Below are positions 1 through 13,204 of a stretch of 64,000 nt of DNA, one piece after another; the stretch's first letter is position 1; each line of letters starts with the position of its first letter. Under the pieces are notes generated by a model, which saw nothing but the letters and a program-made list of their open reading frames with translations, was not told where the DNA came from and searched no databases. The stretch is taken from assembly GCA_026874595.1 (NCBI GenBank), contig CM049307.1, forward strand, positions 40,118,362-40,182,361. Reading direction: 5' to 3'. A program made the translations under genes and the position numbers. Source of the stretch: Sipunculus nudus (Eukaryota; Annelida; Sipuncula; Golfingiida; Sipunculidae).

Positions 1-2014
1 TGCGTTTCATACCGGATACAGATAAAGGTATACGGAAGGCGAGAAAACATACCAGACGGCGGCGCCGCATCTTTGGTGTGGCTCTTATGATAAAAAAAAA
101 GACGGAAAAGGGTATGCGGAAGCACAGGCGAAATTGGCTCAACAAAACCCATTGGTGAACTTCCTGTAAAGAGTTGTATATGATATCAGATTTCTATGAT
201 ATGGATTCCTGCTGAGTAGATGCATTCCTTGGAAGCAGACAAGAATACCAATTTGGTTTCGTTCTTACTTATTATTCATGCACGGAAGCTTTGCCTAGTA
301 TACAGATATGTCTGGTATCTTTATTATGCACTATAGTCTTCACATATCAAATACTACTTATTATTTACAATCACATCACCGCGACCCCGGGACTCCCGGG
401 GTTGCTCGTATGGACAATGCACCCCCGTTCGCCCTTCTGTCAATACACGTAGCATTTATGCAAAGTAACATATATGGCTTTACAAAAGCTGTGAACGCGT
501 GGACACTACCCTAACGTACCAGAAATTAATAAGCAATGTTTTCTGGTTCACCGAGTGATACAAGCAAATAATAGCCTCCCTGCAAAGAATAGAGATATAA
601 CAAACCCAGCTTGCGTGGCCACGCGCACTGACACACGACTCCACTATCATTAAGGCGCGGTCAGCAAGGACTCCCGACACTTTGGCATCATCAGGGTACA
701 AAGGCTGTTGTATGAATTAATGTGCAGCCACCGCATTAAGAAATGACACACGAACCATACTTAATATAAGACGCCATTAGCAAACAACAGATACAACATA
801 ACTTCCGGTCATATTTATACGCACGACTTGACCGGGACGCGACGGAACGTTCATCTAAATGTAATCGAACAAAAAGTTATAATCGCTAAAGAAAATTGAA
901 GTCTTTGGGGTTGACAAAATAAAAGACCTACTTGTGCAATGTTGAATATAGCATTTCCCTGACTGCACTGGAGAGTATTCATCATCATGTAAAAACATTA
1001 AACCTTAATTCTAGGTACTGTGCGAAAAACAAATTTCTCTAAACAAAAAATTCCAAACCTTGACGACCATAGGTCGAGCGATAGTCGGAAGTTAAAATGA
1101 CAGACAGACAGAACATATTGTCGGTTTTCTATCAATTGTATGACTTTAAGAGCGATGGCAGAAAAAGTTGGCCTGTGGAATGACATATATCAGATAAAAG
1201 AACAAGCAAGCAGACAAAGCTGACAACAACAGACAAACAGACAGACACACTGACACATCTGAGATAACAGATGACTAGATAATCTTATGGAGGAGGTATA
1301 GAGAAACAAAATGATCTATAGTTTATGTAGGTAAGATTTATAATGTTGGAGATATGGCCTAAAAATATTGAAGTGTTTCGAGTGCAGCGTCCCCTAGCGG
1401 TAATTTTTCAAAAATGAAATATCACTTTCGAGATATTAATGTAAGACATAAGATGTACCAGATCGTTTCAAAACAATTCCTGTAAACTTTTGGCCTCTAG
1501 GGCATGCTAAAGTGATATTTAGAAAAATCTCGTGATACTGTGCGAGATATTGCGAGACTTGCTATTTGTACCAGGGTTACTTAGAACTCCTGAAGAGCTA
1601 CAATATTACCTAGACCTCTCTATCTTTAATACTGAAAAAAAGTTAGAAAAATTAAACCTAATATTTTCGAATATCATGCCTTTTCCCCAAAAAATGAGTA
1701 ACCATGGTTACAGCATATTTGAGGCAGATACACCTTGACCTTTGAACATACTGACCAAAAACAATAGGCTTACAGGACTTTCAATTGTCAATTACTGTGT
1801 AAGTTTGAAAGCGTTTGCAGCAAAATGGTGGGCAGTAGAGTGGGGACAAATAAACATCCTGACAAACACACAAACAGACATAAGCAACTGATCATAACGC
1901 TTGCAGAAATCTTCGATTTCGGTCAAGCAATAAACGGAAGCAAACCATCTAGTACATCGCAATTTTCACTCATAAACAATAATGTATGAATTAAATTCAT
2001 AATGTAATGTTCAG

Positions 2015-2038
2015 CCCCCCCCCCCCCCCCCCCCCCCC
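2015..2038. repeat. Poly(C) tract, 24 bases
   Basis: Uninterrupted C-run; its length is likely unreliable in assembly. Confidence 0.9.
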
Positions 2039-3717
2039 AAAGTCATACCACGGCATACTTAAGCGAAATTGATGATTCATTGTGATAACGGCATTTTACT
2101 GTATATATGTTGAAAGAGTTGAGAGAACAGGGATCCTGCACTGCAGCTTGCAATGAGACAGTGCGTGAAACAGATTAGATACGTTATTCAAACCAAACCT
2201 GTTATAAGGCAAAGTCAGATTCATTAATAAGGGTAAAGTTGATGACCAAATTATCAGTCAATATAAGCTATCATGATAATCTCACTCAATGGCTGCACAT
2301 CGAATCTTTTGGGGGAAAATGTAGGTATATCTATAAAGAGATTTTTTCAAGTGGGGTGCGGGCACAACCTGCCCGCGCCCCTAGATTATTGTCAAAAAAT
2401 TTTAGAAGAGGTCTCAATTTTGTATCTCGTCGTGGAACTTAATTAATAAGCTTGCTGAATAAGCTACAGCTGGTAGTATCATTTCAATCCCCTCCCCCCG
2501 GCCCCGAGTCCGACTTCCCCGTAATACCTAATTCATGCATTTTCACAAAGTCCTTTGTGCCACACGGTATATCGTACGCCTTACAACTGTCGAGAAACAT
2601 GTATAAACATCAGACTAGATTATGACATACACTCTCTAACAAACAATATGATGCATTTAGGGCCCCCGTACCTTTCTGAAAGGCAAATAGCATTAGATCG
2701 GGAAATGGCGTTTCCTTCTGGGTAAATGTATGTTCATGTGAGCTATATTAATAGATTTTCCAATATTTTATAGACGCAAGGTAGGAGGCCTATTTCCCTA
2801 TAATTATCAGGATTAGCACGGCATTTTCTTGTACCTTTAATTAAAGTTATTATCAAGCCCAACGTCATTCCTCCTGGGACTGTTTCGGACTCTCATATTA
2901 GACTGAACAAATGCATTAGATGCTCGACCATTAGATCGCCGCCATATTTAATTTGTTCGTTTACCACACCGTCATGCCGAGACGCCTTTTCTAGACTAAG
3001 AGCAAGGACCTGTAAAATAAGTGGTTGTACAACCCACATTACATCAAAGGTTCGATGCTACAGGGAGTTAGTATGGACCCCCTGGAACATCACCAGGTGG
3101 GTAGTAGAGTTGAATTGTGGTATCACTTTTTTGCTACAGCATGTTATATAATGGGCAGTACCGCGACCCTATAAATTGGTCAAAATTAAGGGGTAGGGAT
3201 AGCTAATTAGGGATTTCTTATCCATTATTCACTCAAAAGTTATTATTATAGAGTCAATTTATAGCCAACACATTTCTTTGATAAATAATGTATAATTATT
3301 TTTTTTCTAATAATGCCGTGATGTGACCTTGGGGTCAAAGGTCACAAAATAACTAAATGTTGACATTTTTATCATGTGTCATTACCGTTGGTTTACAGTT
3401 GTTCTTATACCTGTTCTTGTTGTAGTTTAATGCCATTTTGTTTTCTTTTTTTTTCGTGAAACTGCAGGCTGCGAGTACATCAAACATTAAATACTATACT
3501 AAAGATACAGTACCTTGCAGTGCTTTTCCTGACACGATTCTTGTGTAATTTATATGTACACTAACTTAATCCATGTAACAATAGCAGGCGGATACATGAC
3601 TCTCCATATTTATTTCCGAGCTTTCTAATTTTTCTATGATTGACATGTTTTAATTATAATAGGCCCTGCTTATATTCCATTTATCAATTCAAATACGAGT
3701 ACATGTATGACCCTACT

Positions 3718-3915
3718 CAGGGGCGGATTCAGGAATTAAGAAAGGGGAGGGTCACGCTCAGGAAGACTGAAAGAAAACCTAAAGAAAGGTCCTCTAGTCC
3801 GGGAAAGAGGGGGCGGGGTCACAAAATTTGGTTTGAAACCTTAAAAAAATGTTGTTTCCGGGGGGGTCAATGTTTATTATCACATGACATCTTATATGAA
3901 ATTGTTCACAGATAG
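3718..3915. mobile_element. Possible hAT-like terminus (truncated)
   Basis: CAGGGGCGGATTCAGG at 3718 resembles hAT-type ends. No matching inverted end or 8-bp duplication could be found, so this is a fragment at best. Confidence 0.3.
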
Positions 3916-4196
3916 TCTAATAAGTATGTATATTATCAAATAGAAACATTTAACTTATTATTGTATAATGATGCTTGATTCTCGGCATTATTTTATAACA
4001 GGCCTATGCATAGTACTACTACACGTACCTAGCCATGACCTCCAGCTACCTTAAAAGCCATGCGCTCTTGACAACCTTGTTCAAATGCATTGGTTTTAAC
4101 CTTCATTGAGCAAAAAAAATGATAAAGTGACCCATTCCAATTTATCCTCTACCATTAAAACAAACTACAATATGCAACAGAGTGAATAAAGACCCC

Positions 4197-4306
4197 TTAC
4201 GACAGCCGCAGGTACACCGTACGTCTCTCGGGTAGCCGAGTAGGCGTTAAAAATCGCACGGGCATCCTACGACATCCATACGTCTTCTGTACGGTGCCCG
4301 TACGGA
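4197..4306. repeat. CGTACGG-type palindrome cluster, left part
   Basis: CG-rich sequence built from variants of CCGTACGG, CGTACGTC and GTGCCCGTACGG. It is interrupted by the hAT-like MITE and resumes at 4719. The base composition contrasts with the AT-rich surroundings. Confidence 0.6.
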
Positions 4307-4411
4307 CAGTGGCGTCAATTTTTCTTCCAGGGTGGGGGGATGATTTTGTATATGCATATACACACACACATATATATATACCCTTTTCAGCATGTCTGAG
4401 TGACATATTCA

Positions 4412-4455
<44 letters not shown>

Positions 4456-4718
4456 TTATATATACGTAATATTTTAAATAATTATAATGTTTTAGAAAAT
4501 AAGTTATTTTGTGAATTCTAAGCAAGGTTTAGATATAACATTATTTAGTAAATAGATCCAACGTCTTTAATTCTATTTATTAATATATTTTATTTGCAAT
4601 ATTATAATATTATTCTCTGAAAAGTGGGGGGGGGGGGATGATTACATTGACCATCCCCCCCTTGCCAAAAAGTGGGGGGTATATATACCCCCCATCCCCC
4701 CCTATATTGACGCCCCTG
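4307..4718. mobile_element. hAT-like MITE, 412 bp, complete with TIRs and 8-bp target duplication
   Basis: The left end is CAGTGGCGTCAAT and the right end ATTGACGCCCCTG, an inverted repeat matching at 12 of 13 bases. The flanks are a perfect 8-bp direct duplication, CGTACGGA at 4299-4306 and 4719-4726. CAG...CTG termini with an 8-bp duplication are the signature of the hAT superfamily. The interior is an (AT)n tract and G-runs with no transposase, so the element is non-autonomous. Confidence 0.85.
4414..4451. repeat. (TA)n microsatellite inside the hAT-like MITE
   Basis: Pure TA dinucleotide run. Confidence 0.9.
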
Positions 4719-4900
4719 CGTACGGAGCCCGTAGGTGGCTGCCTGACGTACGGCCGCCGCATCAACTTAAGCGCATGCGCTAATGTCAATTACGGTCGGT
4801 GCGGAGCCCCTGCGGCCTTGGAAAAACGCACGGTTGCCGTGTGTCTACCGCACGGAATAGCCCAAAACACTCGCCGTACGGCGACCGTATCCCGGTTGTG
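4719..4900. repeat. CGTACGG-type palindrome cluster, right part
   Basis: Continuation of the cluster after the MITE, with CGTACGGCCGCC, CGCCGTACGGCGACCGT and similar motifs on both strands. Confidence 0.6.
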
Positions 4901-6489
4901 ACCGAGGCTTAAAATTGTTCTTATAGTTTCAGTCCTGTTAAAGGGAAAATATAAAACACCTGCATGTATAATGATCATCTGTTCTTTAAAGGGATTCATA
5001 CGTATCGCTTAACTCTGACCTAAACTCATTGAATAATGGGTCATCACTGAAAGAATAGTGTTTTTCAAAATATCTAGTCCATCTCTTGTATATTTAGCTA
5101 GTTTCATGAACCAGCTGCCCTTAAAATTCATTTAAGTGCTGTAGTTTGCATTTTTCCATTGTTTCGTATAAAACAATTGCCAAAATTTATCATTGTCAAA
5201 TTCGGCGGCGTTATCCAAATTTTCCATTTCGATTTTTCCTTTGGACATATGACATTGCCTCATTTGTTTCCGAAATATAGAGATGTCTGTTGCTAGGATA
5301 AGCAGAGACAGGAATTTTAAGTTCTACTAGAACCGGAAGATGATCTGACGCATTCAGGGCATTTTCCTCTACGGCGCAGGTATCTTCCTAATGGAACAGG
5401 TCACGTGGTATAAGGGCGTGGCCTATATGAGATCTGTTGGAGCCAGACAGGAAAAACTGGACCTGCGCATACCTTATCTGCTGTAAGGGAAATAAGATTT
5501 TAATCTAACACAACCTGCAATATGTCTTTTTTCTGTGATTTTACGGGCGTATACCTTGTCCCAGATCATTCGTGGTTTAAGTCCCCTAACGTAACCACTG
5601 TGCCAAGGTCCGAATATTCGTCGTATATAGGCAGTGAAGTTGGTCGACTTATTCCCTGAATCTACCAATTCTATAATATTACAGCTTGGTAAATACACTT
5701 GCCAGTATGAATAGACACGGATCCCTATATTATGCGATCGTCTTCAAGTTCTAATCGAGTGATTATATCAGATAATCTCTTGTGCCACATAACTGAAACA
5801 CCACCTTTACCCCTCCTGTATACACATCATATAAAAGTCGGCGACTGCATGCACGATATTGTCCTCGTGGAACAAGGACAAAAACTGAAGACTATCGAGA
5901 AATAGCCAATGTTCCACTATAAGCACAGAATATCTTATTAATGGATGACCATCTGATTCTATTCGCTGCATGGCATTGGACTAGTAACCCTCATTCCTGA
6001 CAACACTATATAAATTAGTATACATCATTCATTCTTGTGCTTCCGGTTATCTGTACTTTCCGTTACTTAAGTAACAAACATATGTAGATGTGGAAGCTTG
6101 TTCTGGTCGAACTTTGGTCTTTAACTTGGAAGTTCGTATATATATCCGATAACATATTTCACGGTAAATTAATTTATAAAGGATGGGGATGTATTAGCAA
6201 TTTGCTATAATTCTGCTAATGTCACACCGATCCGTGCGCAGTTTTCGGCCGTTCTCTCCAGGGAGGGGCCATACGAACAAGCAGGCCCGCAGCACCAACG
6301 CCCACTCGGTAGCGATCGCCTGAACGCCCCTGACACCAGCATTTTGACAGTTTTGTGCGGTTTAGAACTGCAATGAATGATATGAGAAACATCTTAGTTT
6401 TCTTAATTAACAATGCTACTATATGCATGCATGATAATTATGTAGTGGTCCTGATGTTATCAGCGTGCATCATGCCGCAATCACATGTA
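4901..6489. other. No recognisable gene or repeat
   Basis: Mixed-composition sequence. A short CG-rich patch at about 6230-6340 may be a decayed member of the CGTACGG clusters. Confidence 0.45.
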
Positions 6490-6930
6490 GCCTAAGGGGC
6501 CTGTACGGTGAGTATAATAAGCATTTATGGCTATATTCGCACGGTGCCCGCAAGGTATACCCGTACGATTTTCACGGGCGATGGTTCAGTTTTTACTCGC
6601 CGTACGGGCGCCGTGGTGCAAAGCTGGCTGCGCTCAATTCTCCCTGCGTTTTCAACTCGCCGTATTAGCCCGTAGACAGCCGGTACGGTCGCCTTTACGG
6701 GCACCGGGTGGTATCCGTGCGGCACCCGTGAGATTTTCCGGGTAATTTTCTCGACATCATTCGTACATGCGCCTTGCGGTGTCAGCCGTTCCCGTTAGGG
6801 CCCTGTGCGATATGTGAAAAGTCGAATGGCTGTCGCGCGGCGTCCGCACGGCTCCCTCGCGAAGTAAATTTTACCCGTGCGATGTCCTCACGGTGGCTTG
6901 AACCTGAGCTGTCGGGTATACAAATACAAT
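6490..6930. repeat. CGTACGG-type palindrome cluster, second copy
   Basis: The same vocabulary (CGTACGGGCGCC, CGGTACGGTCGCC, GCACGGTGCCCGC) recurs over about 440 bases. The open frames crossing it on both strands are by-products of the repeat. No terminal repeats were found. Confidence 0.55.
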
Positions 6931-7277
6931 TTTCCCCAGTGCCCTTATATTGAGCTGAAAAATAAATATCATCAGAGTATATTGGTGTTATACGATTGGG
7001 TATACCTGTTTCATTTATTCATGTCAAAATAAGACGGGGCCGACGACTATAAGATCAAATGTCCATGAAACACTGCATATAATATCACAAAAATAAAATG
7101 TCATTAAAAAACGTCCACGATCAGATCCTCTTGGTTTAGTTTGCTTTCCGTTTAATCCATATATCTTCGCAGCTTGATGTCTCCACCTCGACTTGCACAT
7201 TATCTTTCTTTCCTTTCCCTTTCTTATTCTTTGCTTTCATGTTGAACAAATGGCTGTTATTTAAAAATCAGCTATAT

Positions 7278-7505
7278 TTATGGCTTACGGTGGCCGCACG
7301 GTGCAACCGATCTGTCACAGGCGGCTACCGTACTGTGTACATGCTTCATGCATAGAACCCGCACGGTCACCGGACGGACCCCTAACAATCAAGTTTCGGA
7401 GGTCACCGTACGGTCGCCGCAAATTATGTGAGTGCAAACAACGTGGGATGAAAAAAAATCACACGGTGACCGTACGGTCTCGAAAACCCACGGCATGCCG
7501 CCGGG
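7278..7505. repeat. CGTACGG-type palindrome cluster, third copy
   Basis: Contains GGCCGCACGGTGC, CACCGTACGGTCGCCGC and CGGTGACCGTACGGTC. It ends next to the start of a family A element at about 7512. Confidence 0.55.
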
Positions 7506-7511
7506 TTGAAA

Positions 7512-8215
7512 CTAGGGACCCATGGGTCTCGACGCTCAGCTGAATTTGTCTATAAGGATATTCTTTAAGAAATTTTTCAGAATGACAGTCATGTGACCTT
7601 AACCAATGACCTTGTGACTAAAAAATCTTAGAAATTAATATCCTTGAACTTGCATCATTAAAATTATCGTAACAATCTTTTGAAAAGTAACCTTGACCTC
7701 TGACCAGGCTACCTCAAAATCTTCAGATTTCCTCACTTTGGGCAAGTAAGCCATGTGTGAATGATGGAAAGTTTGGAATGAAAATTTGATTTACAGTGCA
7801 TCCACAATCTTTTTTAAGATGTGGCTCCTGTGACCTTCAACTTTGACCTCTGAATCCTGAAAATCAAAATAAATTTACTTAAGTGGTGGGTCATTAATAA
7901 ATCAAGTCAGAAGCCAATCTGTCTATCCAAAGCAAAATTAGCATCCATTAACTAATTTGTGAATGGATGGGCCCTGTGACCTTATAATATATGACCCCAA
8001 AATCAAATAGAATCTTCCCCTATTGGCAGGTTAGCAAAATCTTGAAGATGGAAGGTTTGTGATGAAAAGTTTGGCTTGAAATGCATACAAATTCTTTTTA
8101 AAGAAATGGGTCCTGTGACCTTGATCTTTGACCGTTAGACCCACAAATCGAGACGTTTCTTACTTTATATAGTGGTGAGTCATATATAAGCTAAGTTGGA
8201 AACCAACATGTCAAA

Positions 8216-8219
<4 letters not shown>
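7512..8219 (+). mobile_element. Family A modular repeat, truncated copy
   Basis: Begins GACCCATGGGTCTCGACGCTCAGCTGA, like the other A copies. The body is the module with repeated GTGACCTT...TTGACCTCTGACC and ATGGAAGGTTTG...GATGAAAAG. It runs into a (GA)n tract at 8220 and lacks the CAGTCAGCTGAGCTAAA end. Confidence 0.65.
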
Positions 8220-8271
<52 letters not shown>

Positions 8272-8288
8272 AAGAAAGAGAGAGAGAG
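8220..8288. repeat. (GA)n microsatellite
   Basis: About 69 bases of nearly pure GA with two AAAG interruptions, at the broken end of the family A copy. Confidence 0.95.
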
Positions 8289-8631
8289 CTTGGATGACGC
8301 ACTTGAAAGTGCAGTCTTCCCGCTTTTGCCTCTGCAACAATTAATTAAAACTTATAATTTCTGTAATATAGACTTTACAATATCTGTCTATATGCCCATG
8401 CATGCATCCATGCATGCAGTTTCAGTTAAGGCACCCTGACTTATTTGTATTGAATGAATAAGTTACCTGCATATAATAATATCATCAAGATCCGAAATAT
8501 GTACCTGGTGTGATCTGTAATAATATTCTGGAGTTATTGTAATTTGGGAAAGATTTGCGTATATATACACACTGGATGCGCTTATTACAAGTAGGATGCT
8601 ATTTTTTTTTCTTCATGTATAACCCCCATCC

Positions 8632-8632
<1 letters not shown>

Positions 8633-8669
<37 letters not shown>
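8633..8669. repeat. (CT)n-(AT)n compound microsatellite
   Basis: A CT run passes directly into an AT run. Confidence 0.9.
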
Positions 8670-10774
8670 CTACACAGACACGCACACACATATATGGTCC
8701 TCGCCCATCTCTAGTCACTATCAATGCTATTTCGAGGAGGAATATATAACGCCACCTTCAACTGTACAATACCCGCCGCTTCAAGTGGTAAAGTTGTATT
8801 GTACCCGTCATCACAGACTGCACCGACTCTTCACGGATAAATTATTATGGAGCTTATATCATATGTATAACTGACAATATCAATTTACAACTGATCTATG
8901 TTCTTCTCGGACGATAGGGGTTTAATGACAGGTATATGACAAACGACAGACGGTCTAACAGAGTTCATACTGGCGGTCTGCCATATAGCGGGACGGGCTA
9001 ACAGTGGTCTGTAGGCAAACTTCGTATGTAATTAACTGATTCCCATCCGCGTGTCTAGACTACCCGGGTCAGGGGGTCGAAAGTTTTGTCACACCCAAAC
9101 CGTACTTTGCACAAGACATACGGCTCAAAGAATTATTATCTGTATATCACGTCTAAAACAATGAGTGCTCGCCATCTACATTTCAATGATTGCATACAAT
9201 TATACAAAATTAGATGCTCTGTTAATTATATTAGGAACTATACATACAAGAATTCAAAGAACAATTTCTATATCTCAGTTTTGTTAGACTTTTGATAGAC
9301 CCATGCATGCATGTGAGAAATATTTTATCATTTTGTATATATAAATATATATATATACATATGTTTATATATATACTGGAACAAAATATAGAAATGTAAA
9401 AACAGACAGACACATTATCTTGCGGCTACATCTCAAGCCGGATAAAAAACTTTTATTTCAAATGCGTATTACATCAAGATGGCTTATGATAATGATCTGA
9501 ATAGACAATTAAAAACATTTTTTTCCGAACCAAAGGACGCACATTCTGACAAATGTAACTGTCATCAGTCCAGTTATAACTTGATATTTGTATTTTGCAC
9601 AGACGTACTATATAACTGACAGACAGAAAGACATGGGCAAAAATATTCTTATTGAGGTTGTTGACCTTTGCTTGCAAAATTACTATAGCAAGAATAATCA
9701 TTTCTATCAGCTGTAAAACGTAGGGGAAAAGGCTTCGGGAGTAAAGGAATGCGAATGGGTCTGATAATATCTTGCCGTTGAATTCGATCGGAAAGTTCCG
9801 CTCGTTTGTTCATACCTGTGGCCGGGGTGATGTGAAATATTTGGAGATTTTTCACAGATTATACATTGAGATGAACGATCTTTTCAATCGTACATATTCG
9901 GGCATCAAGAGATCCGCCTGACGTATCCAAGATGATCCGTCAATGGCTTTGTGTCGGCGGCTTTGATAACCCAATCGCGGCGTGACTGCCGTTGCACAAA
10001 CGGTGCAATGACCTCCTCTGATTTCAATTAGTGGGCGATCTGTGGCCGTCTTTTGTCCGTCGCGGAATAGCCGCATGGCGTATATATGATTCGCTACCCT
10101 TTGTAGATTTGGACAAGTGCTCGCCAGGTAAAGCGTGTTTTCACTAGACCAGATTACCTGTCCACTCAACGTGCTTATAATGACTTCTACACCTGCGTAT
10201 ATTCTTAGATGCCTTCGCAGAGAGAGAAGACCAATGAGTTTTGTACGGCCCGGAATGGGGTTGGCTTGTGTCATCTTGTCCGCGGCCTATGTTGTAACGC
10301 GGGCAGGAATCCCCATTCATACCTAGAAGTGTTCTTACGAGTATCAATATTGAAATTTTCTTCTACTTGACCAGGCCTCTTCCGATTTGAATAGGCTTGA
10401 TCTTTCACTATCCATTGGTGTCTGATTGAATTCGAGTTTACGTATCTGCTATCACAACACATCAACGCGAGTGTCCATTCAGAAAAGAAAATATGAATAT
10501 ATCGAACATTTCTAAGACGCGTACCCAATTAAGCTGCAAGACACGCAACTTGATACAAAAAGGCGCCAGCATGCTTCCGCATGAACATTCGCTTTTTTTA
10601 AATCTTATCGAGTCCAAATAATCACGAGATTTTCGTTTGATAAAGAAATGTTAAGAAACATGTATGTATGTATATATGTGTGTGTGTGTGTGAGAGAGAA
10701 AAAAAACTGTAGAGAATAAAAACACCATAACATTAATAAGAAAGGAAACAAATCGAGAGAATAAATACATAGAA

Positions 10775-10778
<4 letters not shown>

Positions 10779-10832
<54 letters not shown>

Positions 10833-10840
10833 GAGAGAGG
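10779..10840. repeat. (GA)n microsatellite
   Basis: GA run with one GT interruption. The long serine/leucine open frames on the - strand here are artefacts of it. Confidence 0.95.
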
Positions 10841-13162
10841 GAGGGGGGCAGACAGAGGAAGAAAGAGTGACACAAATAATTAAATGGTAATTCGATGGAC
10901 AGACATAATTAAACAGTGCAAAAGACACTTTGCAAGCTCACAGTCAGCAGCTACCAATATATGTACTAATCCATATGTATATACTTCATGGGGAGAGCTC
11001 CATTTCAACCCGAATAAAGGGAGCTAAACACCCAAAAGCTTTGAATTCGTAAAAATTCACATCTTCTTCAATGCATGGCTTGCCTCAACAAATGTTTATT
11101 ACATCGTTTGAAATGATAACCTGTATATATAAAGTCAAAAATTAATATAGGGATAGGCCCTATAGTTTTCTTTTCCTAGCTCTTTGCTATTCCGCAATAA
11201 AATATTGGTTAAATCAAATGTGCCAGCCATGCAGACAGACAGACCGAGCATGCAGCTCTTCGAGACGAAGTTCATTTGGTCTATATTCAAGCTTGCAGCA
11301 TGTTTTCTCACGCCGAGATCAGAGCGATCGCTTTGACAGCTATCTATAAAAGCTTGCTATTGACTGCGAGGTAAGAACTATACCGGATCGTTTGTACCGA
11401 TTAGCTCTCAGGTACGGTCCATTAAGTGGAGTAAAAGACAAGAAAAGACGATGGCGGTTCCAGTGTGGGAGGGAAACATGGGAGGGGTTAAGATAGGGTC
11501 GCGTGAACCCTCGGGGGACGCCCTGAACAGTAAATCACTGATCTCCTATGTTACTTTGATCCTTTATTAACCGTTTAGACTCTAGAAGTTACCGAAAGAG
11601 CATTGATTTTTGCTTGGTTTGACTTCACGAGGAATGTATGAACGCGGCAAACGCGCGGTGAAGTGGCGTCATTTTACGGCACGTTTCAGGTCGCTGCGCT
11701 TTCCGTAAGCTTTGGCACGACCCAAAATCTCGTTGTATTGGTGAATCTTTTGGTTGAGTAAACTTAACTTGATCAAAGTTGAACAGTCTTTCTTGATTTA
11801 CTCTTATATATATCACGCTACAACAATGACATGCGGTTTCCCAAGAGGGGATTTAAACACCATTCGAAGATCCGTCGAGAAGGCAAGGGAAATTAGCGGT
11901 ATATACAGAAGCTATAAACTCTAGCATATATATATATATATTATACGTATATATATTACACCTATACCTGTATGAATAGACCTGTACAGCCAGAAACAGA
12001 TTCTTGAAAAATTTCCTAGGGAGATAAAAATAAATTTTCGAAAGCCGAGTGTAGTTATCACATAAACGTGTTATGTAACAACATATACTGTTTCTTCTTA
12101 AATTACTGTCACTTTAGGAGTCCGTAAATTTTAAATTATCAAGGATAAATTTTAATTGTTTAGGTTTGTCTTCGACCTAATCTGTAATATGTATATATCG
12201 AATCAAATCTAACATCAACATAATAAACGATTTCTTATAATAATTTTAATAATTTCTAATATACACGGGGAAGGGGGGGGGGGGGTCATGGCCATGCATG
12301 TTCAATATGTCAAATCCGCCCCGTTTTAAATTCGACATAAATATGTTAAACCATGCATAATAACCCATATATAGCGGCTGAAGGAGCATTATTAATGTCC
12401 ATTCTTAACTGGTACTTACATTTATAAGTAAGGGCACTTTAAGTACAATTAACTTTGACACTACTTCTTAGCCGTGATTAGTCAACATTTATCAGATTAA
12501 ACTACCATAAGAATGGTATTATACTCTATATGCTATTCATCAAAAGTGTATGGAATAATGTAAATGGCCGATTGTACTCATTCACGTATAACGGTCATGA
12601 TTGTCAATTTCCTTAGGTACGTCATTGGCGTACATGCACGTTGCATGTCAGCGACGATTGCTAGGACCTTTAAGTGTGCGGGATTACGCATGTGGCTTAC
12701 GGACTGCTCATGTACTCATCTGGTTAGACGGCTCGGGGCTTTTAGTGTAAAATCTATGACATTCTGGCATGTACCACTATACACTACGTATTTGGCAGAT
12801 CGAGGCATCAGACTGATATATACTTTACTGAAGTGTGCGTGTATATGGCTTGACTTAACGCAACTGCACAGGACTAGCAGCAGTAAATGATGTAAGACGT
12901 CTTTATGAAAATCGCTCGTGTTCTCGGACAGCATTACCGTAATTGTTGAGCAAGACCATGCAAGTCGGGCTCCTTGGAATTTCTTAAACATTAGTTTATG
13001 CAGTCACTTTGTTAGTTTAAATTACGAAACTTTATCAAATATGGATAACTGATTTATGTTAGTGTGATGATGGAAACTTTATAAAGAGAATAATGAAATA
13101 AACCTCAAATAGAAAATCGTAGCACATACTCATGGTTTGGACGATGCATGCACATCATAACA

Positions 13163-13165
<3 letters not shown>

Positions 13166-13200
<35 letters not shown>
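13166..13200. repeat. (AT)n microsatellite
   Basis: Pure AT run. Confidence 0.95.

Positions 13201-13204
<4 letters not shown>

Larger units (their letters stand above)
1..4196. other. AT-rich sequence without a recognised gene
   Basis: The open frames are short and unrecognised. There is a possible decayed dispersed repeat at about 1380-1880 ending in a CAAACAGACA-type tail. A GGGGTCAAAGGTCA motif at 3331-3344 sits in what may be a reversed remnant of the family A module. Confidence 0.5.

Noticed and set aside
9852-10274. 140-codon open frame on the - strand
   Set aside because: The peptide matches no family I know, overlapping frames are open on the other strand, and no clear splice or start context supports it. 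The region is simply less AT-rich.
10605-10928. Serine/leucine-repeat open frames on the - strand
   Set aside because: Translation of the (GA)n microsatellite.
11450-11569. 39-codon open frame beginning ATGGCGGTTCC with a fair start context
   Set aside because: Too short to separate from chance, no downstream exon found, and no recognisable peptide.
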